From Rhodospirillaceae bacterium (GTDB taxonomy: Bacteria > Pseudomonadota > Alphaproteobacteria > Puniceispirillales > Puniceispirillaceae), in NCBI GenBank assembly GCA_002731315.1, contig PCBG01000012.1, positions 1 through 58,505 of the forward strand: a DNA stretch of 58,505 nt, read 5' to 3'. Position numbers and translations under genes: made by a program. The number at the start of each line of letters is the position of its first letter. The stretch's first letter is position 1. The notes beneath the pieces were generated by a model. It worked only from the letters and a program-made list of their open reading frames with translations. It was not told where the DNA came from and made no database searches. Below are positions 1 through 9,409 of the stretch, one piece after another.

Positions 1-17
1 GATTTAACATTGGTAAG

Positions 18-94
<77 letters not shown>

Positions 95-219
95 TTATGG
101 CTGACGCGTGTCTTTCTCGCCAGCGTTATACGCGCTTGCGCTGGCGCTGCCAAGCCATTTGCCCAGCCGGAACCGGGCGGGTCTAAAGCGGCCTGCCGTC
201 ATAATGCCAGTCGCGGCCC

Positions 220-1200
220 TCAGACCGCTACTAAGTTTTCGGTAATCATCGAGATCATCTCGAACATGATTGCAGCGCCGACCATTGCGGTGATATTATT
301 GGGTGAATCCTTGGTCGGCATCATGCAGACCACATCGCCGCCAATAATATTCATCCCGCGTGCGGCATGCAGCAACGCCACCGCTTCATCCATTGAAAAG
401 CCGGTTACACCGGGTTCGATATTCGAGACAGCAGGGGCCACAGACGGGTCCAGACAGTCCAGATCGAAGGTTATATAAACCGGTCGCCCATCCAGCACAT
501 CACGCGCCTGCGCGATCACATCGGCCGCGCCGCGCGCGCGGTATTCGGCCATGGTCACGACATTATAGCCGTAATCATAGGAAGGCTGCAGCCAATCCAG
601 CGTCCGCGGATGGCCGCGCAGCCCGATCTGCATCGATCCCGATGGATCAATCAGCCCCTGGTCTGCGGTATAAGCACCCCAATGCGCCGCCGATTTTTCT
701 GCCCCCAGAAAATGGTCGACTGTGGTGAACACATCAGTATGAGCGTCCAGATGCAGAAAGCAGATTTTTTCGCCACCGGCCAGCTTGCCGCGCCCCAGCC
801 CCTGGATAATACCGCCGGTAATAGAATGGTCTCCGCCAATCGAAACCGGGCGAGCGCCGCTGGCATCGATATCCCGATAGAAATCGGTTATGCGGGCAAT
901 ACAGTCTTCATTGTTATTGGCGCGCGGAAAGGGCACATCGCCAGCATCGACAATATGTGCGGCCTCCCACGGGTCCAGCTGAAAGCCGCCATGCGCACGC
1001 CGCTGCAGTGCGGATACATTGCGTACCGCACGAGGGCCCAGATGCTGGTCGCGCTCGGTAGTGCCATTGCCCGTGGAATGGGGCACTCCCACTAGCGCAA
1101 TATCGGCCCCTTCTGGTTCGGCGTGGGGCGCGCGGAACAGCGTCGGCACACCCCACCAGTAGAGATTGTCCATCATGCTCTGGTCATGTTTGCTGGCCAT
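220..1200 (-). CDS. speB: ureohydrolase (agmatinase/guanidinobutyrase-like)
   Basis: Arginase/agmatinase-family metallohydrolase that would release urea from agmatine or a similar guanidino compound, using two Mn ions. The metal ligands are all present: GGDHS near residue 123, DAHTD near 152 and FDLDCLDP near 245, followed by a normal C-terminus. I place the start at position 1200 (326 aa) because GGAGG precedes that ATG by about 7 nt; an upstream in-frame ATG at 1254 has no such site. The substrate cannot be decided from sequence, so agmatinase is the family default. It stands alone, head-to-tail behind an ABC ATPase and 130 nt from it. No partner gene of polyamine metabolism is adjacent. 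Confidence 0.85.
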   Translation of the reverse strand: MASKHDQSMMDNLYWWGVPTLFRAPHAEPEGADIALVGVPHSTGNGTTERDQHLGPRAVRNVSALQRRAHGGFQLDPWEAAHIVDAGDVPFPRANNNEDCIARITDFYRDIDASGARPVSIGGDHSITGGIIQGLGRGKLAGGEKICFLHLDAHTDVFTTVDHFLGAEKSAAHWGAYTADQGLIDPSGSMQIGLRGHPRTLDWLQPSYDYGYNVVTMAEYRARGAADVIAQARDVLDGRPVYITFDLDCLDPSVAPAVSNIEPGVTGFSMDEAVALLHAARGMNIIGGDVVCMMPTKDSPNNITAMVGAAIMFEMISMITENLVAV

Positions 1201-1330
1201 TACCCCGCCTCCACAAGAATACGACAGCCCTGACTGTAGCTGACTGGTTCCCATGCCGCAATTTGCTGGTGGGGCGGGGGATATCAGGCAGAACCGGCAG
1301 TGCCGGAGTAACCGGGAAATGGGCCCCGGC

Positions 1331-2347
1331 TCACCCGCCTGCGGGATCGCCGATTATTTCAAGGAAAACATCTTCAAGGTCGGGTTCTGCGGTGGTCACA
1401 TCGGTTACAGCGATTCCGGCATCATTGACGGTGGCTATAATCTCAGCCGCATTAATGCGATGCGGGTCAAAACGGATCATCAGCCCGCTGCGACCCTCGC
1501 TAACCTCCGCGCCACCCCGCGTACCGGCCTGCGCGCCGGCCTGTGGTACTGTAACCTGAGCGCCAAGTGCCAGCAGTGTGTCGGGAAGCGGGTCCGGCAA
1601 TGTGCTGCGCACCCCAAGATGCAGGTCCTTGCGGCTGGCTGATGCCATCAACTCGGGCGTCGGCTTATTGGTGATCAGCTGTCCGTGATTGAGGATCGCT
1701 ATGCGGTCGCACAGCGCTTCCGCCTCTTCCAAATAATGTGTTGTCAGGATGATTGTCACCCCGGCGGCGTTCAGCCCCTTCACATTGTCCCACAGCTGCT
1801 GGCGCAGTGCGACATCAACCCCGGCGGTTGGCTCATCAAGCACTAGGATAGGTGGCGAATGCACCATGGCCTTCGCCACCAGCAGGCGCCGTCGCATGCC
1901 GCCGGAAAGGCGCCTTGCATATGTATGGGCCTGATCGCCAAGACCGACCATGTCCAGTATGGCATCGCTGCGGCGCTCGGACGGCGGTACACCGAACAGG
2001 CCGGCCTGCATTTCCAGTGTCTCCCGAGGGGTGAAATAAGCGTCGATATTTAGCTCCTGCGGCACGATCCCGATATTTGCTCGTGCCTGGCGCGGATTGT
2101 CATCAATATCGGCGCCCCAGACACAGGCCTGCCCGGCAGTCTTGATCACGGTACCGGCCAGAATATTGATGAAACTCGATTTACCAGCGCCATTCGGCCC
2201 TAAAAGACCGAAAATGCTGCCCGCCGGAATATCTAGCGACACACCGTAAAGGGCTGTCTTGGGAACCTTGCCGTAATAGGTTTTCTGCAGATCGCGGGCA
2301 GAGATGGCGATGCCGTCTTCAGGGGGTCGGAAAAAAGATAGGCTCAT
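1331..2347 (-). CDS. ABC-2 type transporter ATP-binding protein (orphan)
   Basis: Cytoplasmic ATPase of the drug/polysaccharide exporter (ABC-2, CcmA-like) class, 338 aa. The Walker A GPNGAGKSS lies near residue 50, the signature LSGGMRRR near 148 and Walker B with the D-loop [11 protein letters not shown] near 168. The C-terminal extension ends in DLEDVFLEI, as in this subfamily. A short N-terminal extension precedes the ABC domain. No membrane permease gene is next to it: downstream is a ureohydrolase, upstream a 69-codon ORF that overlaps its start by ATGA. It must therefore work with a permease encoded elsewhere, or the small upstream ORF may be a partner. The second ATPase of the same class at 45.2-46.1 kb does have its own permease. 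Confidence 0.88.
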   Translation of the reverse strand: MSLSFFRPPEDGIAISARDLQKTYYGKVPKTALYGVSLDIPAGSIFGLLGPNGAGKSSFINILAGTVIKTAGQACVWGADIDDNPRQARANIGIVPQELNIDAYFTPRETLEMQAGLFGVPPSERRSDAILDMVGLGDQAHTYARRLSGGMRRRLLVAKAMVHSPPILVLDEPTAGVDVALRQQLWDNVKGLNAAGVTIILTTHYLEEAEALCDRIAILNHGQLITNKPTPELMASASRKDLHLGVRSTLPDPLPDTLLALGAQVTVPQAGAQAGTRGGAEVSEGRSGLMIRFDPHRINAAEIIATVNDAGIAVTDVTTAEPDLEDVFLEIIGDPAGG

Positions 2348-2553
2348 CGGACCCTCTCATCGCAGGGAATGGCCGTGGTGTCGGTTGCACAGGGCAATAT
2401 CCGTGTGATGCCATTCGTTGCCGGTAGCATCATCACTTCAGCACAGGTCACAAAAATCGGAAAGCTCATCGCATCCATGGTGTCTATATAGCGAGCGAAG
2501 GTTACATTCTGCAAACGCAATTGCATCCCAACCCGCTTGGCGATAAATTCCAT
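2344..2553 (-). CDS. small hypothetical protein coupled to the ABC ATPase
   Basis: A 69-codon ORF whose stop overlaps the ATG of the downstream ABC ATPase in the tetranucleotide ATGA, which suggests translational coupling. I do not recognise the protein. It contains three cysteines and a short hydrophobic run (FPIFVTCAEVMMLP) too short for a convincing membrane helix. Only a weak GGAAG-like site precedes the start. It could be a real lineage-specific gene or a chance ORF; the overlap is the only positive evidence. Confidence 0.3.
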   Translation of the reverse strand: MEFIAKRVGMQLRLQNVTFARYIDTMDAMSFPIFVTCAEVMMLPATNGITRILPCATDTTAIPCDERVR

Positions 2554-2666
2554 CTGGGGCTTCCGCCTGCCGGGCCGTGTCCTTTGCAGCGCACGGCAAA
2601 TACCGGTTTACGGATGTGGTGTCACAAGCCTGTCCGTGAGATTGTGTTTCGGGTTAGGCATATTTT

Positions 2667-2870
2667 TTGGGGATCGAGAGAATGACTATGGCCAGACCGC
2701 AGGTTGAAGAAATGATAATCATGACTAGCAGCACCCGCGTTGCCTGTAATGGTGGTAGTGGTGCGCTGGGCCACCCGCAGGTATGGCTGACACTCGGTAC
2801 GGATGGCGAAGTCACCTGCCCCTATTGCTCGCGCCGCTATGTGCGCCGTGCGGATGAGGCAGATGAATAG
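2667..2870 (+). CDS. zinc-finger domain protein (zf-CHCC, NDUFS6-like)
   Basis: Short zinc-binding protein of the zf-CHCC family, which in mitochondria and alphaproteobacteria is linked to complex I assembly. The signature is clear: a Cys followed by GGSGALGHP, then VTCPYCSRRYV, giving the C-x(n)-H-x(n)-C-x2-C metal site. Start choice is uncertain. Methionines at 2667, 2682, 2688, 2712 and 2721 are all possible because the conserved domain begins only at residue 27 of the longest form. It lies just upstream of polA on the same strand with 45 nt between them. Confidence 0.8.
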   Translation: MGIERMTMARPQVEEMIIMTSSTRVACNGGSGALGHPQVWLTLGTDGEVTCPYCSRRYVRRADEADE

Positions 2871-2915
2871 AGCCAGCCATCCAAAATCGGCCACCTGTCA
2901 ACTGGTCACAACATC

Positions 2916-5771
2916 ATGAGTGCGCGTGAACAGCTGGTCTTGATTGATGGGTCCGGCTACATCTTCCGTGCCTTTCACGCCTTGCCGCCGATGACCCGTG
3001 GTGATGGCACGCCAGTTAATGCCGTCTATGGTTTTACTGGCATGGTGATGAAACTTGTCGATGACTTGGCCCCGGATCATGTGGCTGTCGTGTTTGATTC
3101 GGCCCGCAAGACCTTTCGCAATGACATTTATGCCGAATATAAGGCCAACCGCAGCGAGCCTCCGGAAGAACTGGTGCCCCAATTCGATCTGGTGCGCGCC
3201 GCGACAGAGGCCTTGTCACTGCCGCAGCTTGAACTTGCCGGATTTGAGGCGGATGACCTGATTGCAACCTATGCCGCTGCTGCCGAGACGGCGGGTCTGG
3301 ACACCGTTATCGTATCGTCAGACAAGGACCTGATGCAGCTTGTGCGCGGTGGGGTCACCATGCTGGATCCGATGAAACAGCGGCGCATTGCCGATGCCGA
3401 GGTGGTAGAACGGTTTGGCGTTGCGCCTAACAAGGTGGTGGATGTGCAGGCGCTGGCCGGCGATTCAACCGATAATGTGCCGGGGGTGCCCGGAATCGGG
3501 GTGAAGACCGCAGCCGACCTGATCAACAGCTATGGCGATCTGGATAGGCTGCTAGCCGAGGCGGACGGGATCAAACAGCCGAAACGGCGCGAGAACCTGA
3601 TTAATTTTGCCGATCAGGCGCGTATCAGCCGCGATCTTGTGAGGTTGCGCGATGATGCGCCAATGCCGCTGCCATTGACGGATCTGAAACGGGTCCCGCG
3701 CGATATGGATCGCCTGAAAGCCTTTCTCGTTGCGCAGGATTTCAGGCGTTTGCTGGTCCGCATAGGCCATGTGGGGGATGGCGAGGCATTGCGCGCTGAG
3801 TCGGCCGTGCGGTCGATGGCGGGTACGCCGCAACCTAGTGCCGTTGATGCATCAGCAGAGATGCCGGCAAAGGCATCGGCACCGGTTGCCGAGCTCTCCT
3901 ATCAACTGGTCACCGAGATTGGCCAGATGGAAACTTGGGTGGCTGGTGCGCATAAACTGGGTTATGTCGCCGTCGATACCGAAACCAGTTCGCTGAACGC
4001 GGCTGCGGCAGAGCTGGTCGGTATTTCCATGGCCCTAGCCCCCGGCCAGGCCTGTTATATTCCGCTGCGTCATAGCGGTGCGCCGATGAACATTGACGGG
4101 CAGAGCGGACTGGATTTTGATGCTGCTGCCGTATCCCACCCGGCGCAAATTCCGTTTGATGATGCCATGCGCATCCTGAAACCGTTATTTGAAGATCCAG
4201 CTGTTCTGAAGATCGGCCATAACCTTAAATATGACAGCCATGTCCTGATGCGCCCGCTGAATGGCGGCATCCGTCTGGCACCAGTCGATGATACCATGTG
4301 CCTGTCCTATGTTCTGGATGGTGGCCGGCTGGGCGGCCATTCAATGGATTATCTGGCTAGACACTGGCTGGACCATGACACCATCAAATTCGAGGATGTC
4401 TGCGGAAAGGGTGTCAAGCAGGTGCCGTTCGGGTCACTGGTGCCCGAGGCGGCGCTGGATTATGCGGCTGAAGATGCAGATATCACGCTGCGCCTATGGC
4501 AGTTATTGCGCCCGCGCCTTGCCATTGAAGGGGTCACATCAGTCTATGAGCGGCTGGAACGCCCACTAATTCCGGTGCTGGCGCAGATGGAACATCACGG
4601 CATTTCGGTCGATCCGGGCATTCTGGCGCGCATGTCCAATGATTTTGCCGCGCGCATGGGGGTCCTGCAGGCTGAAATTCATAATCTCGCCGGCACCGAG
4701 TTTAACATCGCATCGCCAAAACAGCTTGGCGAAATCCTGTTTGACAGGATGGGGCTGAAGGGCGGCAAGAAATCAAAGACTGGGGCCTACTCCACTTCAG
4801 CAGATATTCTGGAAACGCTTGCCGCTGAAGGGGTGGGGATTGCCCAGAAGGTGCTGGATTGGCGGCAGCTAGCAAAACTGAAATCCACCTATGCGGACGC
4901 ACTTGTCGAGAGCATTCATCCTGAGACCGGCCGGGTACATACATCCTTTTCAATGGTAGGGGCCTCTACCGGGCGGCTGTCATCATCCGATCCGAATGTT
5001 CAGAATATTCCCATCCGCACAGCCGAGGGCAGGCAAATCCGAACCGCCTTTGTGGCGGCGCCCGGCTGCAAGCTGATTTCGGCCGACTATTCGCAGATTG
5101 AACTGCGCCTTGTCGCACATGTGGCGGGTGAAAGCGCGATGATCGAAGCGTTCCAAGAGGGTGTCGATATCCACGCGCGCACGGCCTCGGAGGTATTTGG
5201 CGTCCCCCTGGATGCCATGGATGGCGAAACAAGACGGCGCGCAAAGGCTATCAATTTTGGTATCATCTACGGCATCTCAGGTTTTGGCCTGGCTCGCCAG
5301 CTGAGCATTTCGCCGGGCGAAGCGCGTGACTATATCGCTGCCTATTTCGAGAATTTTCCCGGCATCCGCACCTACATGGAAAATATCAAGACTGAGGCAC
5401 GTGAAAAGGGATATGTCGAGACCCTGTTTGGCCGGCGGATACATATTAATGGCATCGCCAGCAGCAATCAGGCGCAGCGGGGTTTTGCCGAACGTCAGGC
5501 GATCAATGCACCGATACAGGGCAGTGCAGCGGATATCATTAAACGTGCCATGATTCGTCTGCCAGCGGCGATGCAGGATGCCGGCATTGAAGCACGGATG
5601 TTGCTTCAGGTGCATGATGAACTGATCTTTGAAACCGAGGCACATCTTGCTGATGATGCGGTTGTGGTGATTACCGGGGTAATGGAGGCTGCCGCCGCGC
5701 CAGTCCTCTCGCTGGAAGTGCCACTTGTGGCCGAGGCAGGCATTGCCGACAGTTGGGCGGATGCACATTAG
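2916..5771 (+). CDS. polA: DNA polymerase I
   Basis: Full-length three-domain repair and Okazaki-fragment polymerase, 951 aa. The N-terminal 5'-nuclease domain spans about residues 1-290. The 3'-5' exonuclease domain (about 330-540) keeps its acidic residues in VDTETSS near 352, KIGHNLKYD near 431 and YAAEDADITLRL. The polymerase domain has motif A DYSQIELR near 724, motif B RRAKAINFGIIYG near 773 and motif C QVHDELIFE near 895. Proofreading should therefore be active, unlike in lineages where the exonuclease site is lost. The start ATG has only a weak ribosome site but matches the family N-terminus (REQLVLIDGSGYIFRAFHALP). Confidence 0.98.
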   Translation: MSAREQLVLIDGSGYIFRAFHALPPMTRGDGTPVNAVYGFTGMVMKLVDDLAPDHVAVVFDSARKTFRNDIYAEYKANRSEPPEELVPQFDLVRAATEALSLPQLELAGFEADDLIATYAAAAETAGLDTVIVSSDKDLMQLVRGGVTMLDPMKQRRIADAEVVERFGVAPNKVVDVQALAGDSTDNVPGVPGIGVKTAADLINSYGDLDRLLAEADGIKQPKRRENLINFADQARISRDLVRLRDDAPMPLPLTDLKRVPRDMDRLKAFLVAQDFRRLLVRIGHVGDGEALRAESAVRSMAGTPQPSAVDASAEMPAKASAPVAELSYQLVTEIGQMETWVAGAHKLGYVAVDTETSSLNAAAAELVGISMALAPGQACYIPLRHSGAPMNIDGQSGLDFDAAAVSHPAQIPFDDAMRILKPLFEDPAVLKIGHNLKYDSHVLMRPLNGGIRLAPVDDTMCLSYVLDGGRLGGHSMDYLARHWLDHDTIKFEDVCGKGVKQVPFGSLVPEAALDYAAEDADITLRLWQLLRPRLAIEGVTSVYERLERPLIPVLAQMEHHGISVDPGILARMSNDFAARMGVLQAEIHNLAGTEFNIASPKQLGEILFDRMGLKGGKKSKTGAYSTSADILETLAAEGVGIAQKVLDWRQLAKLKSTYADALVESIHPETGRVHTSFSMVGASTGRLSSSDPNVQNIPIRTAEGRQIRTAFVAAPGCKLISADYSQIELRLVAHVAGESAMIEAFQEGVDIHARTASEVFGVPLDAMDGETRRRAKAINFGIIYGISGFGLARQLSISPGEARDYIAAYFENFPGIRTYMENIKTEAREKGYVETLFGRRIHINGIASSNQAQRGFAERQAINAPIQGSAADIIKRAMIRLPAAMQDAGIEARMLLQVHDELIFETEAHLADDAVVVITGVMEAAAAPVLSLEVPLVAEAGIADSWADAH

Positions 5772-5938
5772 GTACAGGCCGGAAATCATTGCGGCCACAA
5801 TGCGGCGCGTTGGCCGTAATCGGGCCAAAAGCTGTCATAACTTGGCCCTTTTTCAGGGCAATTCTGCCACAGTGGGTGGACGATATGGGCAGACCCTGGC
5901 GTTTTATTCGCAAAGACGGATGATTGAGAGAGATTGAA

Positions 5939-6631
5939 ATGGCAACACGGATTGCGCTTGTCGATGATGACCAGAACATCCTGACCTCAGTGTCGCTTAC
6001 GTTGGAGGCAGAAGGGTTCGAGATCGATTGTTACCATGATGGCGAAACTGCGCTTCGCGGGCTGACACAGCGCCCTGTCGAGATAGCGGTCCTTGATATT
6101 AAGATGCCACGTATGGACGGCATGGAGCTGATGCAGAGAATCCGCGCCTCCTCCAGCCTTCCGGTGATTTTCCTGACCAGCAAGGATGACGAGCTGGATG
6201 AGGCGCTGGGCCTAGGTATGGGCGCGGACGATTACATCACAAAACCGTTCTCCCAACGTTTGTTGCTGGCGCGTATTCGCGCCGTCCTGCGTCGCGCCAG
6301 TCAGGGCGATTTGGACCCGGACAGCCCGCATATCGTCCGGCAGGGAGAATTGCTAATGGATCCGGACCGGCATCTTTGCAGCTGGAAAGGGAACGAGGTG
6401 AAGCTAACCGTTACGGAGTTTCTAATCCTTCAGGCGTTGGCGGCACGCCCGGGGATGGTAAAGAATCGCGACCAGCTGATGGACTCTGCCTACGGCGAAT
6501 CCATCTTTCTGGATGACCGGACCATCGATAGCCATATCAAAAGACTACGCCGCAAGATTCGTGCCCTCGACAAGGACTTTGACAATATAGAAACGCTGTA
6601 TGGTATCGGCTATAAATATCGGGTGTCCTAA
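5939..6631 (+). CDS. chvI: response regulator ChvI, OmpR family
   Basis: DNA-binding response regulator of the acid/envelope-stress ChvG-ChvI system, 230 aa. The receiver domain has the acidic pair in LVDDDQN, the phospho-acceptor Asp in [12 protein letters not shown] and the conserved Lys in [10 protein letters not shown] winged-helix domain (about 130-230) contains the [16 protein letters not shown] motif. I use ATG 5939, with GAGAGA 8 nt upstream, rather than the TTG at 5924. The kinase gene follows after 76 nt. Homologues control exopolysaccharide, membrane and symbiosis or virulence genes in rhizobia; the target set here is unknown. Confidence 0.93.
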   Translation: MATRIALVDDDQNILTSVSLTLEAEGFEIDCYHDGETALRGLTQRPVEIAVLDIKMPRMDGMELMQRIRASSSLPVIFLTSKDDELDEALGLGMGADDYITKPFSQRLLLARIRAVLRRASQGDLDPDSPHIVRQGELLMDPDRHLCSWKGNEVKLTVTEFLILQALAARPGMVKNRDQLMDSAYGESIFLDDRTIDSHIKRLRRKIRALDKDFDNIETLYGIGYKYRVS

Positions 6632-6707
6632 CCGGACGCCCGCGACCGCGGACCATCGTACCAGTACATCCAGCGCATGGCGGTCCGGCAAGCTGTAGGG
6701 TGACAGT

Positions 6708-8369
6708 GTGACAAACAATGTGATCAGCAGGATAGCCGGCAGGCTCAGGCCGGTGGTGCGATCTCTGGTGCAACGCAGCATCATTGGCCGTCCTTTGGTA
6801 CGGCTGCGCTTTCGGATGAGCCGGCTCAGTACCCGCATCATGGCCATAATGCTGTTCCCGCTCGTGTTATTTTTCATTGGTCTGTTTTCGATCGACCAGT
6901 ATCGCACTACACTGATCCGTTCGGAATTTACCGCTCTTGAACGACAGGGCTTTACGCTCGCAAGGTCGCTGGCCCTGGCCCAGTCTGAAATTGACGGGGG
7001 GCTGGCCCGCCGGCGCCTGTCACCGGAAACCATGAATCATCTTTTGCCGCTTGTTGGATATGGCACTGATTTGCGTGCTCGGGTGTTCCGCCCCGATGGC
7101 TGGCTGCTCGCCGATACCGCGCGCAGCGGTTCTGGCGGCGAGGTAAAGTTGCGGCGCCGGCTATCCGTTGGTCTTTGGGAGCGCTCTTCACGCTATTTTC
7201 AGGCCTTGATGCGCGGTGCTGCCGGCATGATTGGCAGCGATCGCACATTGCCAGTCTATCGCGAGGGGCGTCAGCAAACCGCGAATGATTATGACGAAGT
7301 GCTGCTGGCGCTTGCCGGCGAGCCGGCCCGGCAGCTGCGACAGGACCGCCAGGGCAGGCTGGTCCTGTCGGTGGCGGTACCAATTCAGGATCTGCGCCTG
7401 GTCCGCGGGGCGCTGCTGGTCAGCATCAGCGGCGGCAAGATCGAGGAAGAGATCGCCGAGGTTAATGTGGTCTTCATCCAGCTGTTTGGTATTGTCACGC
7501 TGATCACCATTGCGCTCAGCGTGTATTTGGCACGGTCCATCACCACTCCGATCACCTATCTTGCTGCCGAAGCGGATAATTTGCGCCGCAGCCGTGATCT
7601 GTCGACGCGCATGCAGCGTCTGCCGCGTCGCCGTGACGAAATCGGCAGGCTGTCGGAATCGCTGATCGATATGACCGACGAGTTGCAGCGGCGGATGGCG
7701 GCAACCGCAGGATTTGCCGCCGATGTATCGCATGAGCTGAAGAATCCCCTCTCATCGCTGCGCAGTGCTGCTGAGACCATCAGCCGTATATCCGATCCAA
7801 AACAGCAACAGCAGTTGATGACGATCATACTGCGTGATGTTGTTCGGCTCGACCGGTTGATCAGCGACATTTCCCGTGCCAGCCGTCTTGATAATGAGAT
7901 GGCAACAGAATCGGCCCGCCGCATCGATCTGCGTGATTTGGTGGAAAGCTTTGTCACAGCCCGCCAACCGACGACAGAGACCCACAAATTACGCGTTGTT
8001 GCGGAAGACAAAGAGGTTCTTGTGATGGTTCAGGATGACAGGATCGTGCAGATACTGGATAACCTGCTTGGCAATGCAGTGTCCTTTGCGCCGGCAGGCA
8101 CTAGAATCGATTTTGCTGTCAACCTTGCCGAAGAAGGTAGTGCCTGCCTTCAGGTATGCGATCAGGGCCCCGGCATCCCAGAGGGCCGATTAAATGAGAT
8201 CTTCAACCGGTTCTATTCGGAACGGCCGGAGGGCGAGGTCTTTGGCGAACATTCAGGTCTTGGCCTGTCGATCGCAAAGCAGATTGCCCAGGGCTACGGC
8301 GGTGATCTGGTAGCTAGCAATTCTAATGGGGCCTGTTTCACCCTGACCTTGCCGCGCGTCGAAAAATAG
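6708..8369 (+). CDS. chvG: sensor histidine kinase ChvG
   Basis: Membrane sensor kinase partner of ChvI, 553 aa. It starts at GTG with AGGG six nt upstream. A basic N-terminus precedes a first membrane helix (about residues 45-62). A periplasmic sensor region (about 65-245) follows, then a second helix (FIQLFGIVTLITIALSVYL), a HAMP region, the H-box VSHELKNPLSSLRSA and an HATPase domain with N, G1 (DQGPGIPEG) and G2 (SGLGLSIAKQI) boxes. All catalytic elements are intact. In many alphaproteobacteria the next gene is hprK; here rapZ follows after only 47 nt. Confidence 0.93.
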   Translation: MTNNVISRIAGRLRPVVRSLVQRSIIGRPLVRLRFRMSRLSTRIMAIMLFPLVLFFIGLFSIDQYRTTLIRSEFTALERQGFTLARSLALAQSEIDGGLARRRLSPETMNHLLPLVGYGTDLRARVFRPDGWLLADTARSGSGGEVKLRRRLSVGLWERSSRYFQALMRGAAGMIGSDRTLPVYREGRQQTANDYDEVLLALAGEPARQLRQDRQGRLVLSVAVPIQDLRLVRGALLVSISGGKIEEEIAEVNVVFIQLFGIVTLITIALSVYLARSITTPITYLAAEADNLRRSRDLSTRMQRLPRRRDEIGRLSESLIDMTDELQRRMAATAGFAADVSHELKNPLSSLRSAAETISRISDPKQQQQLMTIILRDVVRLDRLISDISRASRLDNEMATESARRIDLRDLVESFVTARQPTTETHKLRVVAEDKEVLVMVQDDRIVQILDNLLGNAVSFAPAGTRIDFAVNLAEEGSACLQVCDQGPGIPEGRLNEIFNRFYSERPEGEVFGEHSGLGLSIAKQIAQGYGGDLVASNSNGACFTLTLPRVEK

Positions 8370-8416
8370 ACCGATGGGTTATCGGCAAGCCAAATAATTA
8401 CTGCTACTGTAGTCAC

Positions 8417-9289
8417 ATGCTGGAAGAGGATTGCAGATTAATTCTTCTGACCGGGGCGTCGGGTTCAGGCCTGTCCACGGCATTGAAGGTGTTGGAAGAT
8501 AACGGTTTCATGGCGGTGGACAATATGCCCATTGCCCTGATCGACCAGCTGGTTGCGCTTGTTCTGGAAACCGAACAGCGTAATCTGGCCATCGCGCTGG
8601 ATGCCCGCACGACGGGATTCTCGACAGAGGCGATTTCTACACTTGTGCGGAACCTGCGCAACAGATTTGGCAGTCGGTTTTCCGCCGTCTATTTCACCGC
8701 CAGCCACGATGATTTGCGCCGGCGCTTTAACGCGACACGTCGCCAGCACCCGCTGGCCGAAGGAATGCCACTTTCTGATGCGGTAGAGACAGATTTGCGG
8801 AATATGGATGTGTTGTCACCGCTGGCTGATCTGCATATTGACAGCAGCGGAATGAAGCCAACGGAGATGCGCCTTCAGTTATTATCTGCGCTCGACCCGA
8901 CTGCAGAATTCAAACCGAAAGTGCAGATCACCAGCTTTTCCTACCGCCGGCGTCTTCCCGAACATACCGACCTAGTTCTGGATATGCGCTTTGCCAGAAA
9001 TCCGCATTGGCAACCGGAACTGCGCGGCTTCACCGGGCTTGATCCTGACATCGATGCGTTTCTGAAAGCGGATATGGCGGTGCGCCAGGTGATCGAAAGT
9101 TTTAGATCCATGCTCGGAACCATGCTTGTACGCATGACAGAAGAGGGGAGGCCGTTGCTAAGCATTGCTTTTGGCTGTACGGGTGGCCGGCACCGGTCAG
9201 TATGGGCCGCGGAAACAATCGGCGGTTGGCTTCAGGCACAAGATTACAAGGTGATCATCACCCATCGCGAAATTTCGGCTGAAAACTGA
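8417..9289 (+). CDS. rapZ: RapZ-like nucleotide-binding protein / RNase adapter
   Basis: P-loop protein of the RapZ (YvcJ) family, 290 aa, which in Escherichia coli presents small RNAs to RNase E and senses cell-wall precursors. Typical blocks are present: ALKVLEDNGFMAVDNMP, the region DMRFARNPHWQPELRGFTGLD, and the C-terminal GCTGGRHRSVWAAE. The Walker A motif reads GASGSGLST, so the usual lysine (or arginine) is leucine at residue 19, which should weaken nucleotide binding. No clear ribosome site precedes the ATG. It sits between chvG and ahcY, where alphaproteobacteria usually also carry hprK, an EIIA-Man gene and HPr; none of these is here. Confidence 0.92.
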   Translation: MLEEDCRLILLTGASGSGLSTALKVLEDNGFMAVDNMPIALIDQLVALVLETEQRNLAIALDARTTGFSTEAISTLVRNLRNRFGSRFSAVYFTASHDDLRRRFNATRRQHPLAEGMPLSDAVETDLRNMDVLSPLADLHIDSSGMKPTEMRLQLLSALDPTAEFKPKVQITSFSYRRRLPEHTDLVLDMRFARNPHWQPELRGFTGLDPDIDAFLKADMAVRQVIESFRSMLGTMLVRMTEEGRPLLSIAFGCTGGRHRSVWAAETIGGWLQAQDYKVIITHREISAEN

Positions 9290-9298
9290 TTTTCTGCC

Positions 9299-9312
9299 TG
9301 CGCCGCTGCGCA
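9299..9312 (+). other. small hairpin between rapZ and ahcY
   Basis: TGCGC pairs perfectly with GCGCA around a four-base loop, just after the rapZ stop. There is no following T-run, so it is not a convincing intrinsic terminator. I could not fit the gap to an SAH riboswitch. Confidence 0.3.
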
Positions 9313-9409
9313 ATGAGGCATCAGACAGGGGCCGGTGAAGTTGACTGTTTTAATTTCTGTTCATTTCTGATACTTACACCCCCTATTTCACACACATGCA
9401 GGATTACAG

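Noticed and set aside
5772..5938. Terminator between polA and chvI (GGCCC...GGGC)
   Set aside because: The stem is only four to five pairs and no T-run follows.
9290..9409. SAH riboswitch ahead of ahcY
   Set aside because: The only structure I can draw is a short TGCGC/GCGCA hairpin; the conserved core and pseudoknot elements of SAH riboswitches could not be placed.
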